Source of the DNA: Streptomyces clavifer
GTDB lineage: Bacteria > Actinomycetota > Actinomycetes > Streptomycetales > Streptomycetaceae
Assembly (NCBI GenBank): GCA_014651175.1
Contig: BMWJ01000003.1
Location: forward strand, 186,001 to 250,000
Reading direction: 5' to 3'
DNA: 64,000 nucleotides
Below, piece after piece: positions 13,454 to 22,169 of this stretch. The translations under genes and the position numbers were made by a program. Every line of letters begins with the position of its first letter. The first letter of the stretch is position 1. Under the pieces are notes generated by a model that was not told the origin of the DNA, did no database searches, and saw nothing but the letters and a program-made list of their open reading frames with translations.

Positions 13454-16165
13454 TCAGCGGCTGTCGCTGCCCTTCGGCCCGGCAGCGGCGCGGCCCGCCT
13501 CCAGCCGCGCGACCGGAATGCGGAACGGCGAGCAGGAGACGTAGTCCAGACCCACCTCATGGAAGAAGTGCACCGACTCCGGGTCCCCGCCGTGCTCACC
13601 GCAGACGCCGAGCTTGAGGTCGGGGCGGGTGGCCAGGCCGGCCTCCACGGCGCTGCGCACGAGGGCGCCGACACCGTCCTTGTCGATCGTCTCGAACGGC
13701 GACACCCCGAAGATGCCCTTCTCCAGGTACGCGGTGAAGAACGAGGCCTCCACGTCGTCGCGGGAGAAGCCCCACACCGTCTGGGTGAGGTCGTTGGTGC
13801 CGAAGGAGAAGAACTGCGCGGCCTCGGCGATCTGGCCCGCGGTCAGCGCGGCCCGGGGCAGCTCGATCATCGTGCCGATGGTCAGCCTGAGGCCGGTGCC
13901 GGTAGCGGCCTCGACCTCGGCGATGACCTGGACGGCCTCGTCACGGACGATCTCCAGCTCCTGGACCGTGCCCACGAGCGGGATCATGATCTCGGCGCGC
14001 GGATCGCCCTTGGCGTTCTTGCGGTACGCCGCCGCCTCCGCGATCGCCCGGACCTGCATCGCGAACAGGCCGGGGATGACCAGGCCGAGACGGACCCCGC
14101 GCAGTCCCAGCATCGGGTTCTGCTCGTGCAGCTTGTGCACGGCCTGCAGGAGGCGCAGGTCGTTCTCGTTCGCGTCCTTGCGGGACTCGGCGAGCGCGAC
14201 GCGCACGGAGAGCTCCGTGATGTCCGGGAGGAACTCGTGCAGCGGCGGGTCGAGCAGCCGTACGGTGACGGGCAGTCCGTCCATCGACTCGAACAGCTCG
14301 ATGAAGTCGGCCTTCTGGAGCGGCAGCAGCGCGGCGAGCGCCGCCTCGCGCTCGTCGTCGGTGTCGGCGAGGATCAGCTTCTCGACCATCTCGCGGCGCT
14401 CGCCAAGGAACATGTGCTCGGTGCGGCACAGACCGATGCCCTGGGCACCGAAGCGCCGGGCCCGCAGGGCGTCCTCCGCGTTGTCCGCGTTGGCGCGCAC
14501 GCGCAGGCGGCGCACCCGGTCCGCGTACGCCATGATCCGGTGAACGGCTGCGACCAGCTCGTCGGCGTCGTCGGCACCCGCGTGCATGCGGCCCTCGAAG
14601 TACTCGACCACCGGGGACGGCACGACGGGTACCTCACCGAGGTACACCTTGCCGGTGGAACCGTCCACGGAGACGAGGTCGCCCTCCTCCACGACGGTGC
14701 CGCCGACCGTCAGCCGGCGGCGCTTGGTGTCGACCTCGATCTCCTCGGCACCGCAGACACAGGTCTTGCCCATGCCGCGTGCGACGACGGCGGCGTGCGA
14801 GGTCTTTCCGCCGCGCGAGGTGAGGATGCCCTCGGCGGCGATCATGCCGTCGAGGTCGTCGGGGTTGGTCTCCCGGCGGATGAGGATGACCTTCTCGCCG
14901 GAACGGGACCACTTGACGGCGGTGTACGAGTCGAAGACGGCCTTGCCGACGGCCGCCCCCGGGGACGCGGCGATACCGCGGCCCAGGAGGACGGTGCTGG
15001 CTTCGTGGTCGAAGCGCGGGAACATCAGCTGGGCGAGCTGGGCGCCGTTGACGCGCTGGAGCGCCTCGGCCTCGTCGATGAGGCCCTGGTCGACGAGCTG
15101 GGTGGCGATCCGGAAGGCGGCTCCGGCGGTGCGCTTGCCGACCCGGGTCTGCAGCATCCAGAGCTGCCCGCGCTCGATGGTGAACTCGATGTCGCAGAGA
15201 TCCCTGTAGTGGGTCTCCAGCGTCTCCATGATCGCGATCAGCCGGCCGTACGACTCCTTGTCGATCGACTCCAGCTCGGCGAGCGGCACGGTGTTGCGGA
15301 TGCCCGCGACGACGTCCTCGCCCTGCGCGTTCTGCAGGTAGTCGCCGTAGACGCCCTGGTGGCCACTGGCCGGGTCGCGGGTGAAGGCGACGCCCGTGCC
15401 GGAGTCGGGGCCGAGGTTGCCGAAGACCATCGAGCAGATGTTGACGGCCGTGCCGAGGTCGCCGGGGATGCGCTCCTGGCGGCGGTAGAGCTTGGCGCGG
15501 TCGGTGTTCCACGAGTCGAAGACCGCCTTTATGGCCAGGTCCATCTGCTCGCGCGGGTCCTGCGGGAAGTCGCGTCCGGCGTCCCGCGTGACGATCTTCT
15601 TGAACTGCTTGACCAGCTTCTTCAGGTCGGCCGCGTCGAGGTCCACGTCGACGGTGACGCCCTTGGCCTCCTTCGCGGCCTCCAGCGCCTCCTCGAAGAG
15701 CTCGCCGTCGACACCGAGGACGGTCTTGCCGAACATCTGGATCAGACGGCGGTACGAGTCCCAGGCGAAGCGCTCGTCACCGGCCTGGGCGGCGAGCCCG
15801 ACGACCGAGGCGTCGGAGAGACCGATGTTGAGGACCGTGTCCATCATTCCGGGCATCGAGAACTTGGCGCCGGAACGTACGGACACCAGCAGCGGGTCGT
15901 CGGCCTGGCCGAGGTTCTTGCCCATCCGGTCCTCGAGCGCGACGAGGTGCGCACTGACCTCGTCGCGCAGTTCGGCCGGCTCGTCACCGCTGTCGAGGTA
16001 GACCTTGCAGGCCTCGGTGGTGATCGTGAAACCCGGAGGGACCGGCAGCCCGAGATTGGTCATCTCGGCGAGGTTGGCACCCTTGCCGCCCAGAAGGTCC
16101 TTCAGATCCTTGTTGCCCTCGGTGAAGTCGTAGACGAACTTCTGAGAATCTTTGTTTTCCGACAC
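13454..16165 (-). CDS. ppdK: Pyruvate, phosphate dikinase
   Basis: 903 residues, normal for PPDK. The N-terminal ATP-grasp part starts KFVYDF ... LGGKGANLAEMTNLGLPVPPGF. The swivelling phosphohistidine domain carries GGKTSHAAVVARGMGK with the catalytic His near residue 456. The C-terminal PEP/pyruvate TIM barrel ends with GVCGEHGGDPESVHFF, whose Cys is the proton donor. The enzyme interconverts pyruvate+ATP+Pi and PEP+AMP+PPi in the cytosol. GTG at 16165 is the family start and follows a GGAG at suitable distance; the longer in-frame extension is unsupported. The upstream 560 bp hold a structured element that may regulate it. Confidence 0.97.
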   Translation of the reverse strand: MSENKDSQKFVYDFTEGNKDLKDLLGGKGANLAEMTNLGLPVPPGFTITTEACKVYLDSGDEPAELRDEVSAHLVALEDRMGKNLGQADDPLLVSVRSGAKFSMPGMMDTVLNIGLSDASVVGLAAQAGDERFAWDSYRRLIQMFGKTVLGVDGELFEEALEAAKEAKGVTVDVDLDAADLKKLVKQFKKIVTRDAGRDFPQDPREQMDLAIKAVFDSWNTDRAKLYRRQERIPGDLGTAVNICSMVFGNLGPDSGTGVAFTRDPASGHQGVYGDYLQNAQGEDVVAGIRNTVPLAELESIDKESYGRLIAIMETLETHYRDLCDIEFTIERGQLWMLQTRVGKRTAGAAFRIATQLVDQGLIDEAEALQRVNGAQLAQLMFPRFDHEASTVLLGRGIAASPGAAVGKAVFDSYTAVKWSRSGEKVILIRRETNPDDLDGMIAAEGILTSRGGKTSHAAVVARGMGKTCVCGAEEIEVDTKRRRLTVGGTVVEEGDLVSVDGSTGKVYLGEVPVVPSPVVEYFEGRMHAGADDADELVAAVHRIMAYADRVRRLRVRANADNAEDALRARRFGAQGIGLCRTEHMFLGERREMVEKLILADTDDEREAALAALLPLQKADFIELFESMDGLPVTVRLLDPPLHEFLPDITELSVRVALAESRKDANENDLRLLQAVHKLHEQNPMLGLRGVRLGLVIPGLFAMQVRAIAEAAAYRKNAKGDPRAEIMIPLVGTVQELEIVRDEAVQVIAEVEAATGTGLRLTIGTMIELPRAALTAGQIAEAAQFFSFGTNDLTQTVWGFSRDDVEASFFTAYLEKGIFGVSPFETIDKDGVGALVRSAVEAGLATRPDLKLGVCGEHGGDPESVHFFHEVGLDYVSCSPFRIPVARLEAGRAAAGPKGSDSR

Positions 16166-16460
16166 GGGTCTCGACTCCTCGAGGACGCGGTGGCTGCCCT
16201 GACGGCGAGGAACATACCCAGATCGAAGGTGTCTGGGTACGCCCACTTGCGCGTCGTGAGGCCTCAACCACCCGTCCGCCAGCAGATCGAATGTGACGCC
16301 TCGAACCACCTCGGAGAACATCCGCGTTCACTTCCTGAAGTGAAGACCGCGAAGAGTGACGGCCTTCACCCGAATCGCGTACGGAGCGTGCTCAACGCGT
16401 CGATCGATCAAAATAAAGGCCACTGGCACCCAGTGCCATCATTTGAGAAGTACAGCATCG

Positions 16461-16531
16461 AAAAATCCGCTCATCTGAGCCGCCAAGCTCTCAGGGGTGG
16501 CGAGAATCACCCTCTGGGGCGCGCTCAGATG
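16461..16531 (-). ncRNA. Structured leader / attenuator-like hairpin upstream of ppdK
   Basis: Read leftward, CATCTGAGC (16531-16523) pairs perfectly with GCTCAGATG (16480-16472). Inside, GCC/GGC, CAG/CTG and GGGTG/CACCC pairings form a long stem with an asymmetric internal loop. The 3' strand of the outer stem can instead fold into GCTCA-GA-TGAGC followed by GGATTTTT, an intrinsic-terminator shape. Two mutually exclusive folds ahead of a gene is attenuator or riboswitch architecture. I could not match it to a known riboswitch class. Confidence 0.4.
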
Positions 16532-16663
16532 TCACCATCCGGACGCCGCGGGGACGACCGCAGGTCACCGTGTGCTTCCCGATGTGGCGCGGAGAGTGAA
16601 CAAAGGGCGCTCGAAAGGGGTGCGCATGCCCGGCACGGGCCGGATCACGCCCGGACCCTGCAC

Positions 16664-16686
16664 AAAAACCCGCTCATGTGAGCGGG
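16664..16686 (-). terminator. dusB intrinsic terminator
   Basis: On the - strand CCCGCTCA/TGAGCGGG forms a 7-8 bp stem directly followed by TTTTTG, 43 bp after the dusB stop. This is one of the few classical U-tract terminators in the window. Confidence 0.85.
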
Positions 16687-16728
16687 CCCCTGTTCGGGCA
16701 CCCGGTGCCTCGTGCGGCAGCGCCCCGC

Positions 16729-17877
16729 TCAGCCGCCCGAGGTGTCCAGCTCGGCCTCGGCGCCCACACCCGCGCAGTCGTACGGGTCCTTGAGCCAGCC
16801 GTCCGGCAGGGCCACGCGGTTGTTTCCGGAGGTGCGCCCGCGGGGGCCGTCGGCCCCGTCCGGCCACGGCTGGTCGAGGTCCAGTTCCTGCAGCTGCCCG
16901 CCCAGCTCCTCCAGGGAGGAGGTGACCGCGAGCTTCCGGCGCATCTCCGAGCCCACGGCGAAGCCCTTGAGGTACCAGGCCACGTGCTTGCGGAAGTCGA
17001 TCACGCCACGGCTCTCGTCGCCGATCCACTCCCCCAGCAGCGTCGCGTGGCGCAGCATGACGTCCGCGACCTCGCGCAGGGCGGGCGCCTGCCGCGTCTC
17101 CACGCCCTCGAAGGCGGCGACCAGGTCTCCGAAGAGCCAGGGGCGGCCCAGGCAGCCACGGCCGACGACCACTCCGTCGCAGCCCGTCTCGCGCATCATC
17201 CGCAGCGCGTCGTCCGCGCACCAGATGTCGCCGTTGCCGAGGACGGGGATCTCCGGGACGTGTTCCTTGAGGCGGGCGATGGCGTCCCAGTCCGCGGTGC
17301 CGCCGTAGTGCTGTGCGGTGGTCCTGCCGTGCAGGGCGACGGCTGTGACGCCCTCCTCGACAGCGATGCGGCCCGCGTCGAGGTAGGTGGTGTGGTCGTC
17401 GTCGATGCCCTTGCGCATCTTGATGGTGACCGGCAGGTCGCCCGCGCTCGCCACGGCCTCACGCAGGATCGCCCGGAGCAGCGGCCGCTTGTACGGGAGC
17501 GCGGAGCCGCCGCCCTTGCGGGTGACCTTGGGGACCGGGCAGCCGAAGTTCAGGTCGATGTGGTCGGCGAGGTCCTCGTCGACGATCATGCGGACCGCCC
17601 TGCCGACGGTGACCGGGTCCACTCCGTACAGCTGGATGGAGCGCGGGGTCTCGCTCGCGTCGAAGTGGATGAGCTGCATGGTCTTCTCGTTGCGCTCGAC
17701 CAGCGCCCGCGTGGTGATCATCTCGCTGACGAACAGCCCCTTGCCGCCGGAGAACTCGCGGCACAGGGTGCGGAACGGGGCGTTGGTGATGCCGGCCATG
17801 GGGGCGAGCACGACCGGCGGCTGCACGGTGTGCGGGCCGATCCGGAGCAGCGGGAGGGCGGGGGCGAGCGTGGTCAT
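16729..17877 (-). CDS. dusB: tRNA-dihydrouridine synthase (DusB family)
   Basis: 382 residues. An FMN-binding TIM barrel begins PPVVLAPMAGITNAPFRTLCREF and contains the Dus signature LNFGCPVPKVTRKGGGSAL with the catalytic Cys, IKMRKGIDDDH, ALHGRTTAQHYGGTADW and VLGNGDIWCADDA. The enzyme reduces uridines in the tRNA D-loop with NADPH and FMN. ATG 17877 is chosen; a longer frame upstream is antisense to nothing conserved and unsupported. A hairpin with a U tract follows the stop. Assignment to subfamily DusB rather than another bacterial Dus rests on general likeness. Confidence 0.93.
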   Translation of the reverse strand: MTTLAPALPLLRIGPHTVQPPVVLAPMAGITNAPFRTLCREFSGGKGLFVSEMITTRALVERNEKTMQLIHFDASETPRSIQLYGVDPVTVGRAVRMIVDEDLADHIDLNFGCPVPKVTRKGGGSALPYKRPLLRAILREAVASAGDLPVTIKMRKGIDDDHTTYLDAGRIAVEEGVTAVALHGRTTAQHYGGTADWDAIARLKEHVPEIPVLGNGDIWCADDALRMMRETGCDGVVVGRGCLGRPWLFGDLVAAFEGVETRQAPALREVADVMLRHATLLGEWIGDESRGVIDFRKHVAWYLKGFAVGSEMRRKLAVTSSLEELGGQLQELDLDQPWPDGADGPRGRTSGNNRVALPDGWLKDPYDCAGVGAEAELDTSGG

Positions 17878-17981
17878 CCACCCATTGTCGCGCACGCCGG
17901 GCGGGCCCCGGCGCCGGCCGCCGCGGGGGCGCACCCTCGGCGGCCCTGCCGGCCGGGTGGACGCCGCGGCCGGGAAACGCG

Positions 17982-18017
17982 GGTGGGCCCGGACCACCGA
18001 GGTGATCCGGGCCCACC
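17982..18017 (-). terminator. Terminator after the DUF6243 gene
   Basis: GGTGGGCCCGGA/TCCGGGCCCACC, a 12-bp perfect stem, lies 15 bp beyond the stop of the gene at 18032-18259. Confidence 0.7.
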
Positions 18018-18031
18018 GTCGTGCCGGTGCG

Positions 18032-18259
18032 TCAGCTCTGCGCCGCCGTGCCGTCCTGCTCGGAGGCGGCGGCCGGAGAGGCGTCCGTCTGCGCGGAGCC
18101 GTCGGCGCGCTCGCGCATCTTGCGCACCAGCTCCTGCTTCTGCTCGGCCGCGGTCCGGCGGTCGGCGTCGCGCGCGGTGCCCGCGCCCTGCTGCTCGGCG
18201 CGGGACAGCTTCTTGCGCTGTCCGCCCACACCGAGGAGGTTGTTGCGGCTCTTGGCCAC
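18032..18259 (-). CDS. DUF6243 family small protein
   Basis: 75 residues beginning MAKSRNNLLGVGGQRKKLSR, rich in Lys, Arg, Glu and Gln and ending in a Ser/Ala tail. I recognise it as the Streptomyces DUF6243 pattern. The middle (ADRRTAAEQKQELVRKMRER) should be helical; there is no membrane segment or catalytic motif. Function unknown. It has its own terminator. About 190 bp without a gene lie upstream. Confidence 0.7.
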   Translation of the reverse strand: MAKSRNNLLGVGGQRKKLSRAEQQGAGTARDADRRTAAEQKQELVRKMRERADGSAQTDASPAAASEQDGTAAQS

Positions 18260-18451
18260 GGGGTTCTCCCATTCGTGGTGAGAAGTGAGGTCTGAAGTGA
18301 TCAGGGATCTCAGGGATCGATTCGATGGGCGACGGGCGCTCGGCCCGTCGCACGCTCACTCGTAGATCTGGAAGAACGAAGACATACCGAAAAAGGTACC
18401 CCGGCCCGGGCAGGGCTCTCACCCGGTTTTCGCCGGAGGCGCGGTGCCGGC

Positions 18452-18655
18452 TCAGGCGGTCGGGTCGACCGTCGCCTGGTGGGCCTCGGCAAGGTGCTCC
18501 TCGGCCTTCAGCCAGGGCAGGAACTGCGCCGCCTTGTGCCACCCGCAGGTTCCGCAGGTCAGCTGCCGCTGCATCCCGGACTTCCGTACCCGGACGACGT
18601 GTTCGCGGCCGTGCTGGTCCCATCTGGTGACCTTGCTCGTGGTCATGGACGCCAT
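18452..18655 (-). CDS. Small zinc-ribbon-like protein (67 aa), function unknown
   Basis: 67 residues with QLTCGTCGWHKAAQFLPWLKAEEHLAEAH: a CxxC pair followed by two spaced His residues, which could form a C2H2-type zinc site. The N-terminus is basic (SKVTRWDQHGREHVVRVRK). A consensus GGAGG lies 5 bp before the ATG at 18655, better placed than the in-frame ATG at 18646. It is co-directional with glyS upstream of it. I do not know a function; an RNA or DNA contact is possible from the charge pattern. Confidence 0.7.
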   Translation of the reverse strand: MASMTTSKVTRWDQHGREHVVRVRKSGMQRQLTCGTCGWHKAAQFLPWLKAEEHLAEAHQATVDPTA

Positions 18656-18691
18656 CCGAGCCTCCTGTAGGGGTGTGCCCAGCAGTGTGCA

Positions 18692-18730
18692 CGAAGCCCC
18701 CGGCTCCCTGCGCGGGAACCGGGGGCTTCG
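18692..18730 (-). terminator. glyS terminator
   Basis: CGAAGCCCCCGG/CCGGGGGCTTCG, a 12-bp perfect stem with a 15-nt loop, 18 bp past the glyS stop. There is no U tract on the - strand. Confidence 0.7.
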
Positions 18731-18748
18731 TTATGAAGCTGCGTACCG

Positions 18749-20131
18749 TCAGCAGCCCAGCAGACGGGAGCCGAGGTATCCCTGGATCTGGTCCAGGGAG
18801 ACGCGCTCCTGCTTCATGGTGTCGCGCTCGCGCACGGTCACCGCGTTGTCGTCGAGGGTGTCGAAGTCGACGGTGACGCAGAACGGCGTGCCGATCTCGT
18901 CCTGGCGGCGGTAACGGCGGCCGATGGCACCCGCGTCGTCGAACTCGATGTTCCAGTTCTGCCGCAGGTCCGCGGCGAGGCCCTTGGCCTTGGGCGACAG
19001 CTGCGGGTTGCGGGACAGCGGCAGGACCGCGACCTTGACCGGCGCCAGACGCGGGTCGAGACGCATGACCACGCGCTTCTCCATGACGCCCTTCGCGTTG
19101 GGCGCCTCGTCCTCGGTGTAGGCGTCGAGGAGGAACGCGAGCAGCGAACGGCCGACACCGGCGGCGGGCTCGATGACGTACGGCGTCCAGCGCTCGCCGG
19201 ACTCCTGGTCGTAGTACACCAGGTCCGTGCCCGAGGCCTTGGAGTGCGCCTTGAGGTCGTAGTCCGTGCGGTTGGCGACGCCCTCGAGCTCGCCCCACTC
19301 GCTGCCGCCGAAGCGGAAGCGGTACTCGATGTCAGCGGTGCGCTTGGAGTAGTGCGAGAGCTTCTCCTGCGGGTGCTCGAACCACCGCATGTTCTCCTCG
19401 CGCATGCCCAGGCCGGTGTACCAGTTCCAGCGCTGCTCCATCCAGTACTCCTGCCACTGCTCGTCCTCGCCCGGCTTGACGAAGAACTCCATCTCCATCT
19501 GCTCGAACTCGCGCGTGCGGAAGATGAAGTTGCCCGGAGTGATCTCGTTCCGGAAGGACTTGCCCATCTGCGCGATGCCGAACGGCGGCTTCTTGCGCGA
19601 CGTCTGCGCCACCTGACCGAAGTTGGTGAAGATGCCCTGGGCGGTCTCGGGACGCAGGTAGGCGACGGAGCCGGAGTCCTGGGTCGGGCCGAGGTGGGTG
19701 GAGAGGAGACCGGAGAACTGCTTGGGCTCGGTGAACGTGCCCTTGTTGCCGCAGTTGGGGCAGTTGAGGTCGGCGAGGCCGTTGACCGGCGGCTTGCCGT
19801 GCTTCTCCTCGTACGCCTCCTCCAGGTGGTCGGCGCGGTAGCGCTTGTGACAGGAGGTGCACTCGGTGAGCGGGTCGGAGAAGGTGGCGACGTGGCCGGA
19901 GGCGACCCAGACCTCGGGGGCCAGGATGACCGACGAGTCGAGACCGACCACGTCCTCGCGCGAGGTGACCATGTAACGCCACCACTGGCGCTTGAGGTTC
20001 TCCTTCAGCTCGACGCCCAGCGGCCCGTAGTCCCAGGCGGCCTTCTGACCGCCGTAGATCTCACTGCAGGGGTAGACGAAGCCACGGCGCTTGCTCAGGC
20101 TGACGATGGTGTCGATCTTGTCGGCGGCCAC
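18749..20131 (-). CDS. glyS: Glycyl-tRNA synthetase (homodimeric, class II)
   Basis: 460 residues. Starts [28 protein letters not shown], the usual alpha2-type glycyl-tRNA synthetase N-terminus, followed by [11 protein letters not shown], a zinc-site region with CTSC and CPNCGNKG, motif 2 ([27 protein letters not shown]) and motif 3 ([21 protein letters not shown]). The C-terminal anticodon-binding domain begins near KVAVLPLS. It charges tRNA-Gly in the cytosol. GTG at 20131 is chosen from family length; the frame is open further upstream but unlike the family. It is divergent from the zinc-uptake operon. Confidence 0.96.
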   Translation of the reverse strand: MAADKIDTIVSLSKRRGFVYPCSEIYGGQKAAWDYGPLGVELKENLKRQWWRYMVTSREDVVGLDSSVILAPEVWVASGHVATFSDPLTECTSCHKRYRADHLEEAYEEKHGKPPVNGLADLNCPNCGNKGTFTEPKQFSGLLSTHLGPTQDSGSVAYLRPETAQGIFTNFGQVAQTSRKKPPFGIAQMGKSFRNEITPGNFIFRTREFEQMEMEFFVKPGEDEQWQEYWMEQRWNWYTGLGMREENMRWFEHPQEKLSHYSKRTADIEYRFRFGGSEWGELEGVANRTDYDLKAHSKASGTDLVYYDQESGERWTPYVIEPAAGVGRSLLAFLLDAYTEDEAPNAKGVMEKRVVMRLDPRLAPVKVAVLPLSRNPQLSPKAKGLAADLRQNWNIEFDDAGAIGRRYRRQDEIGTPFCVTVDFDTLDDNAVTVRERDTMKQERVSLDQIQGYLGSRLLGC

Positions 20132-20315
20132 GGTGCTCTCTTCATTACGACGGCGAAACGGACAGGGGCGGGGCGGAGCGCCTCGCTGCGGGGGGTGATG
20201 CTCAGGTGACGCTGCGGGCGAATGGCTCAGATTACCGGCGGGCGCACCCCCCGGATCAAATCGGCAGGGGGTACAGCGGCCCGCAGGGTGTGATCCGGGC
20301 ATCTCATCAGCCTTG

Positions 20316-20353
20316 TTGACAATCGTTTCCACTTTTGTTGAAAATGACTGTCA
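20316..20353 (+). promoter_or_regulatory. Promoter with two Zur-like boxes at znuA
   Basis: TTGACA at 20316-20321 and GAAAAT at 20340-20345 (18-bp spacer) make a -35/-10 pair. Two 15-bp imperfect 7-1-7 inverted repeats overlap it: TGACAATCGTTTCCA (20317-20331) and TGAAAATGACTGTCA (20339-20353), resembling the Streptomyces Zur box TGAAAATnATTTTCA. No Shine-Dalgarno precedes the ATG at 20353, so the mRNA may be leaderless. Zur-Zn binding would occlude the promoter. Confidence 0.6.
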
Positions 20354-21348
20354 TGAACGTACGCCGTCTGATACCCACCGCCGCCGTCGCCGGGGCAGCC
20401 GTCCTCGGCCTCACCACGCTCTCCGCCTGCTCCTCCTCGGACGCGGCCGACCGCGGGAGCGGCGACAAGCTGAACGTGGTGGCGTCCTTCTACCCGATGC
20501 AGTTCCTGGCCGAGGAGATCGGCGGATCGCACGTATCGGTGACCACACTGACGAAGCCCGGGGTGGAGCCGCACGACCTGGAGCTCACCCCGCGCCAGAT
20601 CGGCGGTCTGGGCGACGCCGACCTCATCCTGTTCCTCAAGGGCATCCAGCCCGCCGTCGACGACGCGGTGGCCCAGTCCGGCGTCGAGAACACCGTCGAC
20701 GCGGCGAAGCTCACCACGCTCGAGAACCACGGCACCGAGGTCGACGGTCACGACCACGGACACGACGAGGGCGAGGAGCACGCGCACGAGGAGGGTGAGG
20801 AGCACGCGCACGAGGGCGAGGAGGCGGGCGCCGACCCGCACATCTGGCTGGACCCGGTGAAGTACGCCGAGGTCGCCGAAGGTGTCGGGAAGTCCCTGGA
20901 GAAGGCCGACCCCGACCACGCGGCGGACTACCGCAAGAACACGGATACCCTGGTCGGCGAACTGAACGCGCTGAACACGGCGTACGAGACCGGGCTGAAG
21001 GACACCGCGACCACGACCTTCATCACCACCCACTCCGCCTTCGGGTACCTCGCCGAGCGCTACGGCCTCACCCAGGAGGGCATCGCGGGCATCGACCCCG
21101 AGGCCGAGCCCAGCCCCGCCCGGATCAACGAGATCCACGGCGTCGCGGAGAAGAGCAGGGCGACCACCGTGTTCTTCGAGACGCTCGCCAGCGACAAGAC
21201 CGCCAAGACCCTGGCGAAGGACCTCGGCCTGAAGACCGGCGTCCTGGACCCGCTGGAGGGAATCACGGACAAGTCCGAGGGCGCTGACTACATCGAGGTC
21301 ATGAAGTCCAACCTGGCCGCACTGCAGAAGGCTCTCGGCGCGAAGTAG
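20353..21348 (+). CDS. znuA: Zinc ABC transporter, substrate-binding lipoprotein
   Basis: 331 residues from ATG 20353 (ATG 20344 is also in frame). A lipoprotein signal peptide ends in LSAC, with the Cys near residue 25. The mature cluster A-I binding protein shows VVASFYPMQFLAEEIGG, KPGVEPHDLELTP, DPHIWLDPVKYAE and FITTHSAFGYLAERYGL, whose His residues are zinc ligands, and VFFETLASDKTAKTLA. A His/Glu-rich loop (residues about 133-157, with repeated GEEHAHE) is typical of zinc rather than manganese binders. It delivers zinc to ZnuB/ZnuC at the outer face of the membrane. Confidence 0.94.
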   Translation: MNVRRLIPTAAVAGAAVLGLTTLSACSSSDAADRGSGDKLNVVASFYPMQFLAEEIGGSHVSVTTLTKPGVEPHDLELTPRQIGGLGDADLILFLKGIQPAVDDAVAQSGVENTVDAAKLTTLENHGTEVDGHDHGHDEGEEHAHEEGEEHAHEGEEAGADPHIWLDPVKYAEVAEGVGKSLEKADPDHAADYRKNTDTLVGELNALNTAYETGLKDTATTTFITTHSAFGYLAERYGLTQEGIAGIDPEAEPSPARINEIHGVAEKSRATTVFFETLASDKTAKTLAKDLGLKTGVLDPLEGITDKSEGADYIEVMKSNLAALQKALGAK

Positions 21349-21392
21349 TCCACGCACCACCCGTACCAGTCCCAGCAGCATCGGAGGCGCTC

Positions 21393-22169
21393 GTGTCCGA
21401 GCCCAGTACGCCCGAACCCGTGATCAGCATGCGCGGAGCCACGGCCACGCTCGGTGCGCGCACCGTGCTGCGCGGCGTCGACCTCACCGTCGGCCGCGGC
21501 GAGGTCGCGGCCCTGCTCGGGGCCAACGGATCCGGCAAGTCCACCGCCGTGCGGTCCGTCATCGGGCAGGTACCGCTCACCGGCGGCACCGTCGAGCTGT
21601 TCGGCACTCCGCTGCGCCGCTTCCGCCAGTGGGCCCGCGTCGGGTACGTACCGCAGCGCACCACGGCGGCCGGCGGCGTCCCCGCCACGATCCGCGAGGT
21701 CGTCGCCTCCGGACGGCTGTCCCGTACGAAGCTGCGGCTGCCGGGCAGGGCGGACCGGGCGGCCGTCGACCGCGCCATCGAGCTCGTCGGCCTCTCCGAC
21801 CGCGCCAAGGACTCCGTGAGCGCCCTCTCCGGCGGCCAGCACCAGCGGGTGCTGATCGCCCGCGCGCTCGCCGCCGAACCCGAGCTGCTGATCATGGACG
21901 AGCCGATGGCCGGGGTCGACCTGGCCAGCCAGGAGATCCTCGCCGAAACCCTGCGCGAGCAGGTCGGGGCAGGTACGACGGTGCTGCTCGTCCTGCACGA
22001 GCTCGGCGCCCTGGAACCCCTCATCGACCGGGCGGTCGTGCTGCGCGACGGCTGTGTCACGCACGACGGACCGCCTCCGGAGGCCATGGGCCAGCACGCA
22101 CTGCCCGGCCACGACCACGTACACCCCCACGCGGCCTCCGAGCCCGCCCGGACGGGACTGCTGACCTGA
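21393..22169 (+). CDS. znuC: Zinc ABC transporter, ATP-binding protein
   Basis: 258 residues. Walker A GANGSGKST, Q-loop YVPQRT, ABC signature LSGGQHQRV, Walker B LLIMDEPMAG and the switch His in LLVLHELG are all intact. The C-terminal tail is His-rich (GHDHVHPHA), common in zinc transporter ATPases. GTG 21393 follows GGAGG by 6 bp. The stop overlaps the znuB start as TGATG. Confidence 0.95.
   Translation: MSEPSTPEPVISMRGATATLGARTVLRGVDLTVGRGEVAALLGANGSGKSTAVRSVIGQVPLTGGTVELFGTPLRRFRQWARVGYVPQRTTAAGGVPATIREVVASGRLSRTKLRLPGRADRAAVDRAIELVGLSDRAKDSVSALSGGQHQRVLIARALAAEPELLIMDEPMAGVDLASQEILAETLREQVGAGTTVLLVLHELGALEPLIDRAVVLRDGCVTHDGPPPEAMGQHALPGHDHVHPHAASEPARTGLLT

Larger units (their letters stand above)
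16166..16728. other. ppdK 5' region and dusB 3' region, about 560 bp
   Basis: No supported gene. On the - strand it contains the dusB terminator (16664-16686), a long hairpin with a U tract (16461-16531), and then about 300 bp of leader before ppdK. The part at 16360-16470 is less GC-rich than the surrounding coding DNA. Confidence 0.6.

Noticed and set aside
13313-16681. 1122-codon + strand ORF covering ppdK
   Set aside because: Antisense shadow of ppdK; composition is Arg/Val/Asp/Gly-rich with no motifs, although an RBS-like GAGGAG precedes its ATG.
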